Source of the DNA: Ostrinia nubilalis
Taxonomy: Eukaryota > Arthropoda > Insecta > Lepidoptera > Crambidae
Length of the DNA: 64,000 nt
Assembly: GCF_963855985.1 (NCBI RefSeq)
Contig: NC_087110.1
Coordinates: 12,143,001 to 12,207,000 of the forward strand
Direction of reading: 5' to 3'
Shown here in pieces: positions 11,601 to 19,400 of this stretch. Below the pieces are notes generated by a model. It did not search any database, was not told the origin of the DNA, and worked only from the letters and a program-made list of their open reading frames with translations. A program made the translations under genes and the position numbers. Numbering within the stretch: position 1 is the first letter of the stretch; the number at the start of each line of letters is the position of its first letter.

Positions 11601-14600
11601 CTGAAATGATGATGATGATGATAACGTTTTTTTGGAATTAATTTAAATTGTGTACTTGTAATATCTAGGTCTTTTACTATTATAATGTTATAAATTTTAT
11701 AGGCACTAGTTTTTTATTTATTAAAATACAGGGTGGCCAAAACAGTGAGGTCTAAAAGAAAAATTTAGATTCCTTACATCAAGGTGTATCTAAATCACCC
11801 CCATGTGTATAGTACGATTGTGCTTAGTTTAGGAGATAGAGTTAATTTTGTGATATTTTAAAATTTGATGACCTAGTAGGCTTTAAACATTTTTATCTTT
11901 TTTTTGGGGTGACTTTTCTCAGATTTCTTTTTTTCGACACATTTGTTATTAATTGCAGATGTTTGAAAAAAATAATCATCTTCCTATCTTTGATTCAAGA
12001 TACAAAAGTTTTGCTAGAAACATTAAAATTATGCTTTTATCAGAACACTATCAAATTTTCAACTTAAAAGTTTAAGTAAAAAAAATAGCTTCCATAGGTC
12101 CAAAACCATTTGAAAAAATGGGCAGTTTCCTGAACATTCATATTAATACAAAAAAACTTGTACTTAATGGGCCACTATTTCCTGTAATCGGTCCACTAAA
12201 GTGGTAAGTCGGAGATTCCGTTACATGTTTTTGACTTTCTTAGAGCGAATTAATATTGGGAATCCTCTAAGTTTACATTACGTAGAACAGATTTAGAGCA
12301 GTAACTGGACAGAACATGTTTTTATTCTCAACGAGGAAGCTCTTGCCCTTCATCACACCTGGTGGAAACTGATGATTAGACTGAAGGTGGAAAGTAACTT
12401 TAACTACAGAGGAACTATGGCTTCCTACCTCCAAATGCCGGAATACAGTAATGCTATTAACATTATTGTATAGTGACAGACTTAGGAAAATAGAGTTTTT
12501 AGCTAGGAAGACTTAGATCAAACCCTACCACCAACCAAACCGAGCAGAAAATTTCACCTCCACTGGGAATCAAACCCGGGACCTCTGATGCTTACCTCTT
12601 ACCACTTGAAGACAGAGGCGGTTGTTACATTTTACTATTACCCTTGAAATACCTACTACAGTGAGAAGAAGAAGGAGGGATATTTGGTTTATGTTCATTA
12701 AAACTTACTTAAAATAACAATGTGTTCCGGAATTTGGAGGTAGGAAGCCATAGTTCCTTTGTAGTTGAAGTTCCCTTCCACCTTCAGCCTAATCATCAGT
12801 TTCCACCAGGTGTGATGAAGGACAAGAGCTTCCTCGTTGAGAATAAAAACATGTTCTGTCCAGTTACTGCTCTAAATCAGTTCTACGTAATGTAAACTTA
12901 GAGGATTCCCAATATTAATTCACTCTAAGAAAGTCAAAAACATGTGACGGAATCACCGACTTACCACTTAAGTGGACCGATTACAGGAAATAGTAGCCCA
13001 TTAAGTACATGTTTTTTGTGTTATTATGAATGTTCAGGAAACGGCGCAGTTTTTAAAATGGTTTTGGATCTATGGAAGTTCTTTTTTTTACTTAAACTTT
13101 TAAGTTGAAAATTTGATAGTGTTCTGATAAAAGCATAATTTTAATGTTTCTAGCAAAACTTTTGTATCTTGAATCAAAGATAGGAAGATGATTATTTTTT
13201 TCAAACATCTTCAATTAATAACGAATCTGTCGAAAAAAAGAAATTTGAAAAAAGTCAACCCAAAAAAAAGATAAAAATGTTTAAAGCCTCCTAGGTCATC
13301 AAATTTTAAAATATCACAAAATTAACTCTATCTCCTAAACTAAGCACAATCGTATGATACATAATGGGGGTGATTTAGGTACACCTTGATGTAAGGAATC
13401 TAAATTTTTCTTTTAGACCTCACTGTTTTGGCCACCCTGTATTTATATTCTGTTTTGTAGGACGCAGAGGCTAAATTAGCCCAAAGCCAGCTGGAGTTAG
13501 CGCTTGCAGCCCAAGACGGACAGAGGCAGGTCATACAGGCGCTCAACGACCAGCTGGCCAGGCAACTAGAGGAGCTGGTGAGTTACTGCGGAAACTGACC
13601 TTATTGCACAGGGAATAGAGTCGAAACTGGCCCGGAGCCGGCTGGAGTTAGCATTCAGTCCAAGACGGACAGAGGCAGGTCATACAGGCGCAAGGAGCTG
13701 GTAAGTACTGCGGAAACCGACCTTATTGCACAGGGAATAGAGTCTTAACTGGCCCGTAGACTGCCAGAGGCAGGTCATACAGGCGCTCATCGACCAGCTG
13801 GCCAGGCAACTAGAGGAGCTGGTGAGTTACTGCGGAAACCGACCTTATTGAACAAGGAATAGTGTCTAAATTGGTTTGAAGAAGGCTGGAGTTTGCAGTC
13901 CAAGACGGACAGAGGCAGGTCATACAGGCGCTCATCGACCAGCTGGCCAGGCAACTAGAGGAGCTGGTGAGTCACTGCGGAAACCGACCTTATTGCACAG
14001 GGAATAGAGTCTAAACTGGCCCGGAGCCGGCTGGAGTTAGCAATCAGTCCAAGACGGCCAGAGGCAGGTCATACAGGCGCAAGGAGCTGGTGAGTGACTG
14101 CGGAAACCGACTTTATTGCACAAGGAATAGAGTCTAAACTGGCCCGGAGTCGGCTGGAGTTAGCATTCAGCCCAAGACGGCCAGAGGCAGGTCATACAGG
14201 CGCTCATCGACCAGCTGGCCAGGCAACTAGAGGAGCTGGTGAGTCACTGCGGAAACCGACCTTATTGCACAGGGAATAGAGTCTAAACTGGCCCGGAGCC
14301 GGCTGGAGTCAGCATTCAGTCCAAGACGGGTAGAGGCAGGTCATACAGGCGCTCATCGACCAGCTGGCCAGGCAACTAGAGGAGCTGGTGAGTCACTGCG
14401 GAAACCGACCTTATTGCACAGGGAATAGAGTCTAAACTGGCCCGGAGCCGGCTGGAGTCAGCATTCAGCCCAAGACGGACAGAGGCAGGTCATACAGGCG
14501 CTCATCGACCAGCTGGCCAGGCAACTAGAGGAGCTGGTGAGTCACTGCGGAAACCGACCTTATTGCACAGGGAATAGAGTCTTAACTGGCCCGTAGACTG

Positions 14601-16226
14601 CCAGAGGCAGGTCATACAGGCGCTCAACGACCAGCTGGCCAGGCAACTAGAGGAGCTGGTGAGTTACTGCGGAAACCGACCTTATTGCACAGGGAATAGA
14701 GTCTTAACTGGCCCGTAGACTGCCAGAGGCAGGTCATACAGGCGCTCATCGACCAGCTGGCTAGGTTACTAGAGGAGCTGGTGAGTTACTGCGGAAACTG
14801 ACCTTATTGCACAAGGAATAGAGTAAACTGGCTCGGAGCCGGTTGGAGTTAGCAATCAGTCCAAGACGGCTAGAGGCAGGTCATACAGGCGCAAGGAGCT
14901 GGTGAGTGACTGCGGAAACCGACCTTATTGCACAGGGAATAGTGTCTAAACTGGCCCGGAGCCGGCTGGAGTTAGCATTGAGGCCAAGACTGCCAGAGGC
15001 TGGTCATATAGGCGCTCAACGACCAGCTGGCCAGGCAACTAGAGGAGCTGGTGAGTCACTGCGGAAACCGACCTTATTGCACAAGGAATAGAGTCTAAAC
15101 TGGCTCGGAGACGGCTGGAGTTAGCATTCAGGCCAACACGGCCAGAGGCAGGTCATACAGGCGCAAGGAGCTGGTGAGTGACTGCGGAAACCGACTTTAT
15201 TGCACAGGGGATAGTGTCTAAACTGCCCCGGAGCTGGTTGGAGTTTGTGCTTGCAGCCCAAGACGGACAGAGGCAGGTCATACAGGCGCTCAACGACCAG
15301 CTGGCCAGGCAACTAGAGGAGCTGGTGAGTCACTGCGGAAACCGACCTTATTGCACAGGGAATAGAGTCTAAACTGGCCCGGAGACCGCTGGAGTTAGCA
15401 TTCAGCCCAAAACGGACAGAGGCAGGTCATACAGGCGCAAGGAGCTGGTGAGTGACTGCGGAATCCGACCTTATTGCACAGGGAATAGAGTCTAAACTGG
15501 CCCGGAGCCGGCTGGAGTTAGCATTCAGTCCAAGACGGACAGAGGCAGGTCATACAGGCGCTCAGCGACCAGCTGGCCAGGCAACTAGAGGAGCTGGTGA
15601 GTTACTGCGGAAACCGACCTTATTGCACAGCGAATAGAGTCTAAACTGGCATAGGATTAGCTATCTCCAAGACTTATTAGACGAGCTGGTGTGTGACCTA
15701 CGGAAATTAACTTTATTTCATAGGGCAAAGAGTCTGATTGGTCCTAATTCAGTAGTCTTCCAGTGTAGTGTGACTATTTAGAGATGGTGATGAACGAATT
15801 TCAAAACGGACGACCTCCACCGGATCGTCGGTTCACCTAATGGGAGGCCTACCCACATTAAGGATTCCAGCCCGTAGTCCTACTCGAGAACTTTTCTGCC
15901 CCATAGTCCATCAGTTCTACGAGATATTTAAGTAGTCCCGTTAGCCCCTCGTACCAAGTTAAATATGCTTGTGTTACGACTACTAGTGCCTTAACCACAA
16001 AACTCGTAGTCGAGCAGCGGCGGGGTTTGAACCCGTGTTTCTCGGATTTTGAGTCGTCCTACTCCTTCATCGTTCGGCTATCGTAGCTTCGATAGCTATT
16101 GCCAGCCACTTCATCTAGGCAATTATACGTTTTGTGTGGAAATCAGCCTTTGTAAATTAATTATTGTACCTCTTCCACCACCAGACAACCATCCACCGCG
16201 AGATAAACACTGCGTTGCAAACATGA
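5517..16226 (+). CDS. homer: Homer scaffold protein, C-terminal part (four exons)
   Basis: Spliced from 5517-5683, 7801-7916, 13461-13577 and 16185-16226; the phases agree at every junction. About 146 residues are visible, all of the C-terminal coiled coil. The first exon has the Homer signature around KKWEVELATL and LQESTANVDEWKRQL, which is why the family is called. Homer proteins bind PPxxF ligands through an N-terminal EVH1 domain (not in this window) and tetramerise through the coiled coil, linking glutamate receptors, IP3/ryanodine receptors and Shank at synapses and muscle. Introns here are loaded with transposons and with tandem copies of the gene's own exons. Exons A-C are firm; the short last exon rests on splice sites, phase and an immediate stop. 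Confidence 0.85.
5684..6295 (+). repeat. Decaying tandem array derived from homer exon A
   Basis: The words following the exon A donor (GTAGTTCTG, then GATAACAGATGGCGTTG) recur in diverged form at about 5687, 5857, 5960 and 6093. Exon-like sequence follows them: well preserved at 5727-5845, faint near 5885-5930, and recognisable near 6135-6235 (TGTAAGAGATCACTTCAATAG against the exon's TGCAAGAGAGCACGGCCAACG). Divergence increases away from the exon. A long antisense ORF here (5518-6069) is only the shadow of these repeats. Confidence 0.6.
5727..5845 (+). pseudogene. homer: Duplicate of homer exon A with in-frame stop
   Basis: From AACCTGCGACTGACAGCC to the GGTACG donor this copies the last 115 nt of exon A almost exactly. 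It is preceded by a new acceptor-like TTGTCTTTAG and starts in the same phase as exon A (one base, then AAT AAC CTG). One change creates TAA at 5800-5802, right after QLH. Used in place of exon A, or with it, it would truncate the protein. It is either an inert relic or a poison exon. Confidence 0.7.
6247..6510. mobile_element. 5'-inverted RTE LINE fragment
   Basis: Bases from about 6298 to 6405 are antisense to the LINE region near 3955-4060 (GGGCTATGTCAGCG, then ATTTCTGATTCGATC), while about 6428-6490 is sense 3'-end sequence running into an (ATG)n tail at 6490-6508. Antisense 5' half joined to sense 3' half is the pattern of twin priming. The preceding GCTAACAGATGGCG...ATACCATAAC at 6249 recurs right after the tail, and may be a long target duplication. 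Confidence 0.6.
6511..7129. repeat. 619-bp tandem duplication, unit 1
   Basis: Starts at GCTAACAGATGGCGTTGT and ends in a LINE tail (GCGCTGGATGCAGGCCGC, then ATGTGGCTGAAATGATG). Nearly identical to the next unit, differing at a few bases and in the number of ATG repeats. It contains no host exon. Confidence 0.9.
7130..7744. repeat. 619-bp tandem duplication, unit 2
   Basis: Second copy, 615 bp. The start word recurs a third time at 7745, directly before the acceptor of homer exon B, so the array is two full units plus the original flank. The very low divergence points to a recent event, probably unequal exchange between LINE-tail flanks. Confidence 0.9.
7801..7916 (+). CDS. homer: homer exon B (coiled coil)
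   Basis: Acceptor GTTGCTTCCAG, donor CAG|GTATGT. Two bases complete the glycine codon from exon A, then 38 codons reading AEANEVEQLRQRVAQLEAE and on to QITKSRKSEQ. L, V and I fall at a and d heptad positions, typical of Homer's C-terminal coiled coil. Ends in phase 0, as exon C requires. A LINE begins about 120-155 nt after its donor. Confidence 0.88.
8038..10449 (+). mobile_element. 5'-truncated Jockey/CR1-like LINE
   Basis: Sits in the homer intron on the sense strand. It lacks the endonuclease and starts in the linker between endonuclease and reverse transcriptase. It ends with a 3' UTR of about 250 nt and an AAATA-repeat tail at 10431-10449. The left edge (TTCAAATTCAAATTC near 8038) is approximate; that motif resembles antisense LINE tails, so the 5' end may be inverted. 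No clear target duplication was found. Confidence 0.8.
8072..10192 (+). CDS. Truncated LINE reverse transcriptase (endonuclease lost)
   Basis: The frame is open from intron sequence upstream, but element-coded residues begin at ADYDSMNEE. It encodes about 706 residues: the linker, then a complete-looking reverse transcriptase with NYRPISKLCIISKVFEK, D in IYTDYSKCFDRIN, the PSGVPQGSLLGPLLF motif, and FADD at 9350-9361, then the C-terminal domain. The QGSLLGPLLF and SKCFDRINH forms indicate the Jockey/CR1 group rather than RTE. No stop or frameshift was seen in 2.1 kb, so the insertion is fairly recent, but without endonuclease and promoter it should be immobile. Confidence 0.8.
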   Translation, partial: ADYDSMNEEISGIDWSGKFLDVSLESAVSSFYSILNALRDKYIPHKLVHSNSNPKWYSPSLIKAIKEKRKYQHKYKIYKNRCDLESYKVLCKRVKTIESLCYNNYISSVEDSIRTNPKHFWSYIKSRRNCNSMPSSMKYEDAMVDTGENICNAFSDYFKSTFLDPNIPLSPLDQHVMSPNDLSGGSACDVSSIEIDQTVVQKLLSKLDPSKSAGPDLLSAPILINCAEALSLPICLLFQKSLLECSVPGIWKSAFITPVHKKGSKVDVLNYRPISKLCIISKVFEKIVYDQIYASLKTAFSDYQHGFLRGRSTVSNLVVLNDYITEAMDNGKQIDVIYTDYSKCFDRINHGILLSKLQKIGIRGDLLRWLTSYISNRTQAVVVSNYMSSWVPIPSGVPQGSLLGPLLFLIFVNDINSCLHSSRLLCFADDMKIFTTISSKEDADALQADLLRLEYYCFCNQLDLNPSKCFAVTFSRKQAIHLSTYTLKGTSLERKTSIKDLGVTHDMKLLFDSHIDNIATKACQALGFVMRSSVGFTKVKTLKILYCTFVRSHLEYASQVWNPRYQVYISRLESIQRKFVKFLCFRMKESYNSSEYLPLCRKHHLLPLELRREIADVTYLQKIATGVIECPHLLAKISLRAPLRPMRFNPLIFLPKATTNYRQNSFIWRAGDRFNRLSKELDIDLFYTSIPALRRLLSERFFKPIM
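10450..11454. other. homer intron, no gene
   Basis: AT-rich. A TATTTATTTATTTATTTACG simple repeat lies near 10669-10687. Nothing else was recognised. Confidence 0.4.
11455..11621 (+). mobile_element. RTE LINE 3'-end copy with (ATG)n tail
   Basis: Matches the C-terminal codons and stop region of the RTE family (GTGGACCGACGACATCGTAA; CAGCAGTGGACGTCC; TGGCTGAAATGATG). It is nearly the same sequence as the inverted copy at 33333-33508. The tail is ATGATG repeats rather than AACG, marking a second subfamily. Short AACGTTTT-like words flank it. Confidence 0.8.
11729..13439. mobile_element. Giant inverted-repeat DNA element (TA target site)
   Basis: Termini CAGGGTGGCCAAAACAGTGA and its complement are flanked by TA on both sides (11727-11728 and 13440-13441). 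The two arms, about 11729-12442 and 12723-13439, are inverted copies of roughly 715 bp with scattered mismatches. The 280-nt centre carries a SINE relic. TA duplications and CAGGG termini fit the Tc1/mariner superfamily; no transposase was seen. The right end is only 19 nt from homer exon C. Confidence 0.85.
12495..12610 (-). mobile_element. tRNA-derived SINE relic in the loop
   Basis: CTGGGAATCAAACCCGGGACC is the complement of a pol III B box (GGTTTGATTCC). It lies between the arms of the large inverted-repeat element. Edges are estimated. Confidence 0.45.
13415..13460 (+). promoter_or_regulatory. Branch point and acceptor of homer exon C, partly transposon-derived
   Basis: The intron between the TA target site and exon C is only TTTATATTCTGTTTTGTAG. 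The best branch-point-like word, CTCAC with A at 13422, is 39 nt from the exon and lies inside the element's terminal repeat. The transposon therefore probably supplies the branch point while host DNA supplies the pyrimidine tract. Confidence 0.55.
13461..13577 (+). CDS. homer: homer exon C (coiled coil), parent of the array
   Basis: Acceptor TTCTGTTTTGTAG, donor CTG|GTGAGT, 39 codons, phase 0 at both ends: DAEAKLAQSQLELALAAQD, then GQRQVIQALNDQLARQLEEL. Leucines and valines are spaced in heptads. The last 102 nt plus about 50 nt of intron are repeated some 15 times downstream. Confidence 0.88.
13578..15650 (+). repeat. Tandem array of homer exon C plus its 5' splice site
   Basis: GAGGCAGGTCATACAGGC-type words recur near 13671, 13766, 13911, 14060, 14182, 14331, 14480, 14601, 14726, 14872, 14995, 15143, 15270, 15418 and 15541. 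A full unit (about 150 nt) has the exon C 3' part, the GTGAGT donor, a spacer CTGCGGAAACCGACCTTATT, then GCACAGGGAATAGAGTCTAA leading into the next exon copy. Two shorter variants delete the ALNDQLARQLE codons or the ELALAAQ codons. Most full copies carry a 2-nt deletion (TTAGCATTCAG for TTAGCGCTTGCAG) that breaks the reading frame. Confidence 0.92.
15208..15324 (+). other. homer: Phase-compatible exon C copy (possible alternative exon)
   Basis: Of the array copies, this one keeps the uninterrupted LAAQDGQRQVIQALNDQLAR and QLEEL reading. If the preceding GACTTTATTGCACAG is used as acceptor, it gives 117 nt (39 codons), phase 0 in and out, exactly like exon C, ending at the same kind of GTGAGT donor. 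Only the first 15 residues differ (GIVSKLPRSWLEFVL). It could substitute for exon C or be added after it without a frameshift. Use is unproven; it may be a gene-conversion product. Confidence 0.5.
15651..15745 (+). repeat. Highly decayed exon C array unit
   Basis: CTCCAAGACTTATTAGACGAGC, TGGTGTGTGACCTACGG and TTATTTCATAGGGCAAAGAG align with array units at clearly lower identity. An old copy at the distal end suggests the array has a long history with recent homogenisation of its core. Confidence 0.5.
15795..15932 (-). mobile_element. RTE LINE 3'-region fragment, antisense
   Basis: GGATCGTCGGTTCACCTAAT, GGGAGGCCTACCC and CTCGAGAACTTTTCTGCCCC are antisense to the C-terminal codons of the RTE family (GRPPTRWTDD and the GRKVLEW region). 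Diverged, and lacks the tail. Confidence 0.7.
15960..16085 (-). mobile_element. tRNA-derived SINE relic before the last homer exon
   Basis: GGCGGGGTTTGAACCCG at about 16019-16035 contains a B-box-like core (GGTTTGAACCC); the complement of the flank reads like a tRNA-related SINE head. Edges estimated. Confidence 0.4.
16185..16226 (+). CDS. homer: homer last coding exon
   Basis: Acceptor TACCTCTTCCACCACCAG; thirteen codons TTIHREINTALQT and TGA at 16224-16226, in the phase left by exon C. REIN and the spaced hydrophobics continue the helix. The exon is called from splice signal and phase; the similarity is too short to be proof. The same frame stays open after the TGA. Confidence 0.65.
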   Translation, partial: TTIHREINTALQT

Positions 16227-16430
16227 GACGCGGCCATACACCCGCCGCCGCCGATCTACGCGTCCGTACAAAAGGAGCGGCGACCGCTGCCTCTGCTGCT
16301 GCAACAACAACCAACACAACAACAACAACAACAAGCAACAACACAACAACAAAGGCAGCGACAGCCGCCGCGGCAGGCGAGGAAGGACGGCGAGGAGCCG
16401 ACCTACGTGACGGTCAAGACGAAGAAATGA
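16227..16430 (+). other. homer: 67-codon in-frame extension after the homer stop
   Basis: Continuing in the homer frame past TGA gives 67 codons to TGA at 16428-16430. The start has PPPPIYASVQKERR, including a PPxY-type WW-domain ligand; the middle is glutamine-rich (CAA runs); the end is EEPTYVTVKTKK. It might be translated by stop-codon readthrough, known for many insect genes, or be part of an alternative transcript. Against it: the region is GC-rich and low in stop codons, a second + frame and two antisense frames are also open, and TGA-G is not the leakiest context. Confidence 0.4.
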
Positions 16431-19400
16431 TGAGTGCTCTCGGTATTTCGCAAGGTGCATGAGTTTTTTTAAGTTTTTTTCGGTTGTATTGAGATGGTGG
16501 TTTCATTTAGTCACGTGATTCGTTGGAAAACTGTTGGGTTTCTTTTTGACAGATGATGGATACTAATGCCCGTATTCACAAACGATGCTTGCTTAAGTGG
16601 AGCAGCAAATCAAACGCAGTGTCACCCTGTGCGTCCACGCGCACTGTGAGACCTCATAGTAATACGGGCATTAATAATAATGAGTAGTTATTCATTATCA
16701 AAACAAATGTCGAAAGGTTTGCGAATTTTGACGGATACGTAAGTACATACCGATGTTGTAAGTTTAACTTATTTGAAAGCGTGTAAACAGCAATATTATT
16801 TGGTACTGGTTTGCTAACACAGATGGCGTTGTTACGAATCCAAATCGCGGTAGTGCTTTGTTTTTGCCACTTGTAACTATTGTAAATGAAATATTCAAAT
16901 GCCGTTTTGTTTTTGGCTTAGTTTTCTCCATGATTTGCATTCTACGAAAACGGTCAACTGATAAAATTTGACTATATTGCGATTCGGAATAACGATACAG
17001 CGCCATCTCTTGTTTGATAGTTAAACTGTGTGCTAAATGGCATGCTGTTATAAGAAAGACCCGACGCCTTTTGAAATGATAAATATTTGTATTTTAAATG
17101 AAACCATCAAGACTCTTGTATAAAAAACACGCCACCGGCTTCCCAATTTGTATAATTTTCCACCACTGTATAATATAAGTACACGAGAATTATATTTAAA
17201 ACGCGGTGCAACTGTTGATTTGTGCGATTTTTGTGCAATCACTTGATCTCTAATACGTCAGTAAATATGTTTTTTGAGATGTTTATAAATAGCGTTAAAG
17301 TTTATAATGATCCAGACTATTGAAAGTTCCTCTAAACGATTTGTATGCTTTCTTAAACAATTCTCAAAAATGGGTCGCTGAAAATGTTTAGTCTCAATTC
17401 AAGTTAATGAAATCTGTGTGTTTACCATGAGTTTACATAGAAGTGTACGTTAGTCACTGCGTAAAAAAATGTCATGAAATGTATGACAGATTGTACAGCG
17501 CCCCTAGCGGTTCCTTTCAAGAACTAAAATCTTCATAGATTTTTTGACATAAGCTAACGATGACGTATAATATAAACTCATGATAAAGCCATTGTGCTGT
17601 ACGTTCTTAAATCCACTGGAACTTGAAATTGCTATTTGACAGTGAATTGTAGATCCAGGTGTGTACTCATGTTGGCTTACGAGCGAAAGAGAGAGCTTTG
17701 CCTCATATTTGCGTCTCTTTCTCTTGTATCAATTTAAGTTCTGGGTATTGTGAATATCTGATCCGATTATGGCATTATCCTTTGTTCAATACTTGACGTA
17801 AAATACGGCATATCGAGTATAATCTTACTGCACACGAAATAAGAGTGATTTTTGCAGTGCTGCTGTATTTGTTTTTGAATACTCTTGTCTCTTTCTTCCT
17901 CGATCGTTTTGATATACAAAGGATAATGACTTAATAATTAATTACCTCATCACGCTGCATTAATTTGACAAGCACCATCTCTCAGACAGAGATAGATTAC
18001 TTCCACAAAGTTTCGTACTTGTCATCCTAACATTGTCATAAGACGTTCATATTTCGAATAGTATTTTGTCCTTATTACTCGCTTCGCAGTAGTAAAGGAC
18101 GAGAATACTTCAGCCAATAGTTGGCGCCATTTTCGGCCCAACGGCAAACAATGACGTGTACATTAAGGGTGGTTGCAATATTAAGTTTAGGCGTGGCAGA
18201 AAATCAACCTTACGTCAGTGTACATACGTTACATATTCGTGTAACCACGAACACATGCCAAAAAATTAATATTTTCTATTGATTAATGTATATTTTAACG
18301 TAGTCTTCGATAACGTGTAAGTGACATAATATTTGCACGGTGAAATACCGAATTTAAATTAAAATTAAATTAAATATTTAGATCTTCGCCTGAGTATTCA
18401 ATGGACGGGCAGTGCCATGTCTCTGTATATTATACTACTTACGTTAACCACTAAAAATTAAATTAAAAAACGGGCCAATGGTAGCTCGAGTGTAGGCGCA
18501 GTCGCATCGAAGTTAGAACAATGAATAAGATGCTTCGATCAAATTGTTTTTTCGGTAATGAAGCGTAATTTGTAGGCGTAAAGTTTACGTTTGTCACTTC
18601 TGACCTGTTTCTTGGGATTCCTTAGTGATGTTCGACCGCTTTATTTAGACCCGAGATTTAATTAATCGATACCTATTAAGGTAGCTTACAATGTAACTTT
18701 CGATAAATAATAGATCAGTGGCCTAATTCACGTATTTTGACAGTCAAGATCTCGCTGACGTTCAGAAGTCGTCCCATTGAAAAACAGTTCTAAATCCGTA
18801 TTCATAAGGGTCATTTCGATAGAACGATTACTCGATAGGATCGCATTCAGCGATGTTTTGTTACGTGACTAAAGCTATAGATATAAATAATTCTTAGAAT
18901 CTAATTCAACGTTGTTAAACTTTGTAAAAGCTGGCTCATAATATTTTGCTTGTTTGCTATGTTTGATATTTGATTTGAAATCAAAAAATATTAGGTTGGT
19001 TGACTTTGAAAGGCATTGCTTGTAGTGACGTCAAATGTCATCAGATGTAACATGTTAACAATGAAAGCTCCCTTATTCCTTGCGAAATAAAGGTGTGTTT
19101 TAAAGAAACTAACCTCAGTAAGAGCCACAGAACAATAAGAAAAAAATAGAAAAGGTTCTAAATATCGCGGTCGAACATTCAAACACATCGATCTGTATTG
19201 TGCATTTGATTCGCATTGCATTTCCTTTCTCGAATAGTCTCCTCGTATAGATTGTCTATGGATAAACATTTTTTTCACTTACCTACTGTGTAGGGTATAT
19301 TCAATGTAACATTTTTGTGACGTTTTTAAATGTAAATGGCGACTTTCCGCGTTCTTTATTTAAATCTCTTGACAGTTCTAGTTTTGTATCTATCCCATTC

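Noticed and set aside
14094..15091. Several 61-codon ORFs in the exon C array (TAETD...SKLARSRLELA...)
   Set aside because: They run through donor sites and a shifted frame; by-products of the tandem repeat, not separate genes.
13578..15650. Array considered as a CRISPR or ordinary satellite
   Set aside because: Units are homologous to a host exon plus its splice donor, with no unique spacers, in a eukaryotic intron.
16049..16462. 137-codon + ORF with Ala/Thr runs over the last homer exon
   Set aside because: It is a different frame from homer, starts in intron, and its runs are frame shadows of the CAA repeat.
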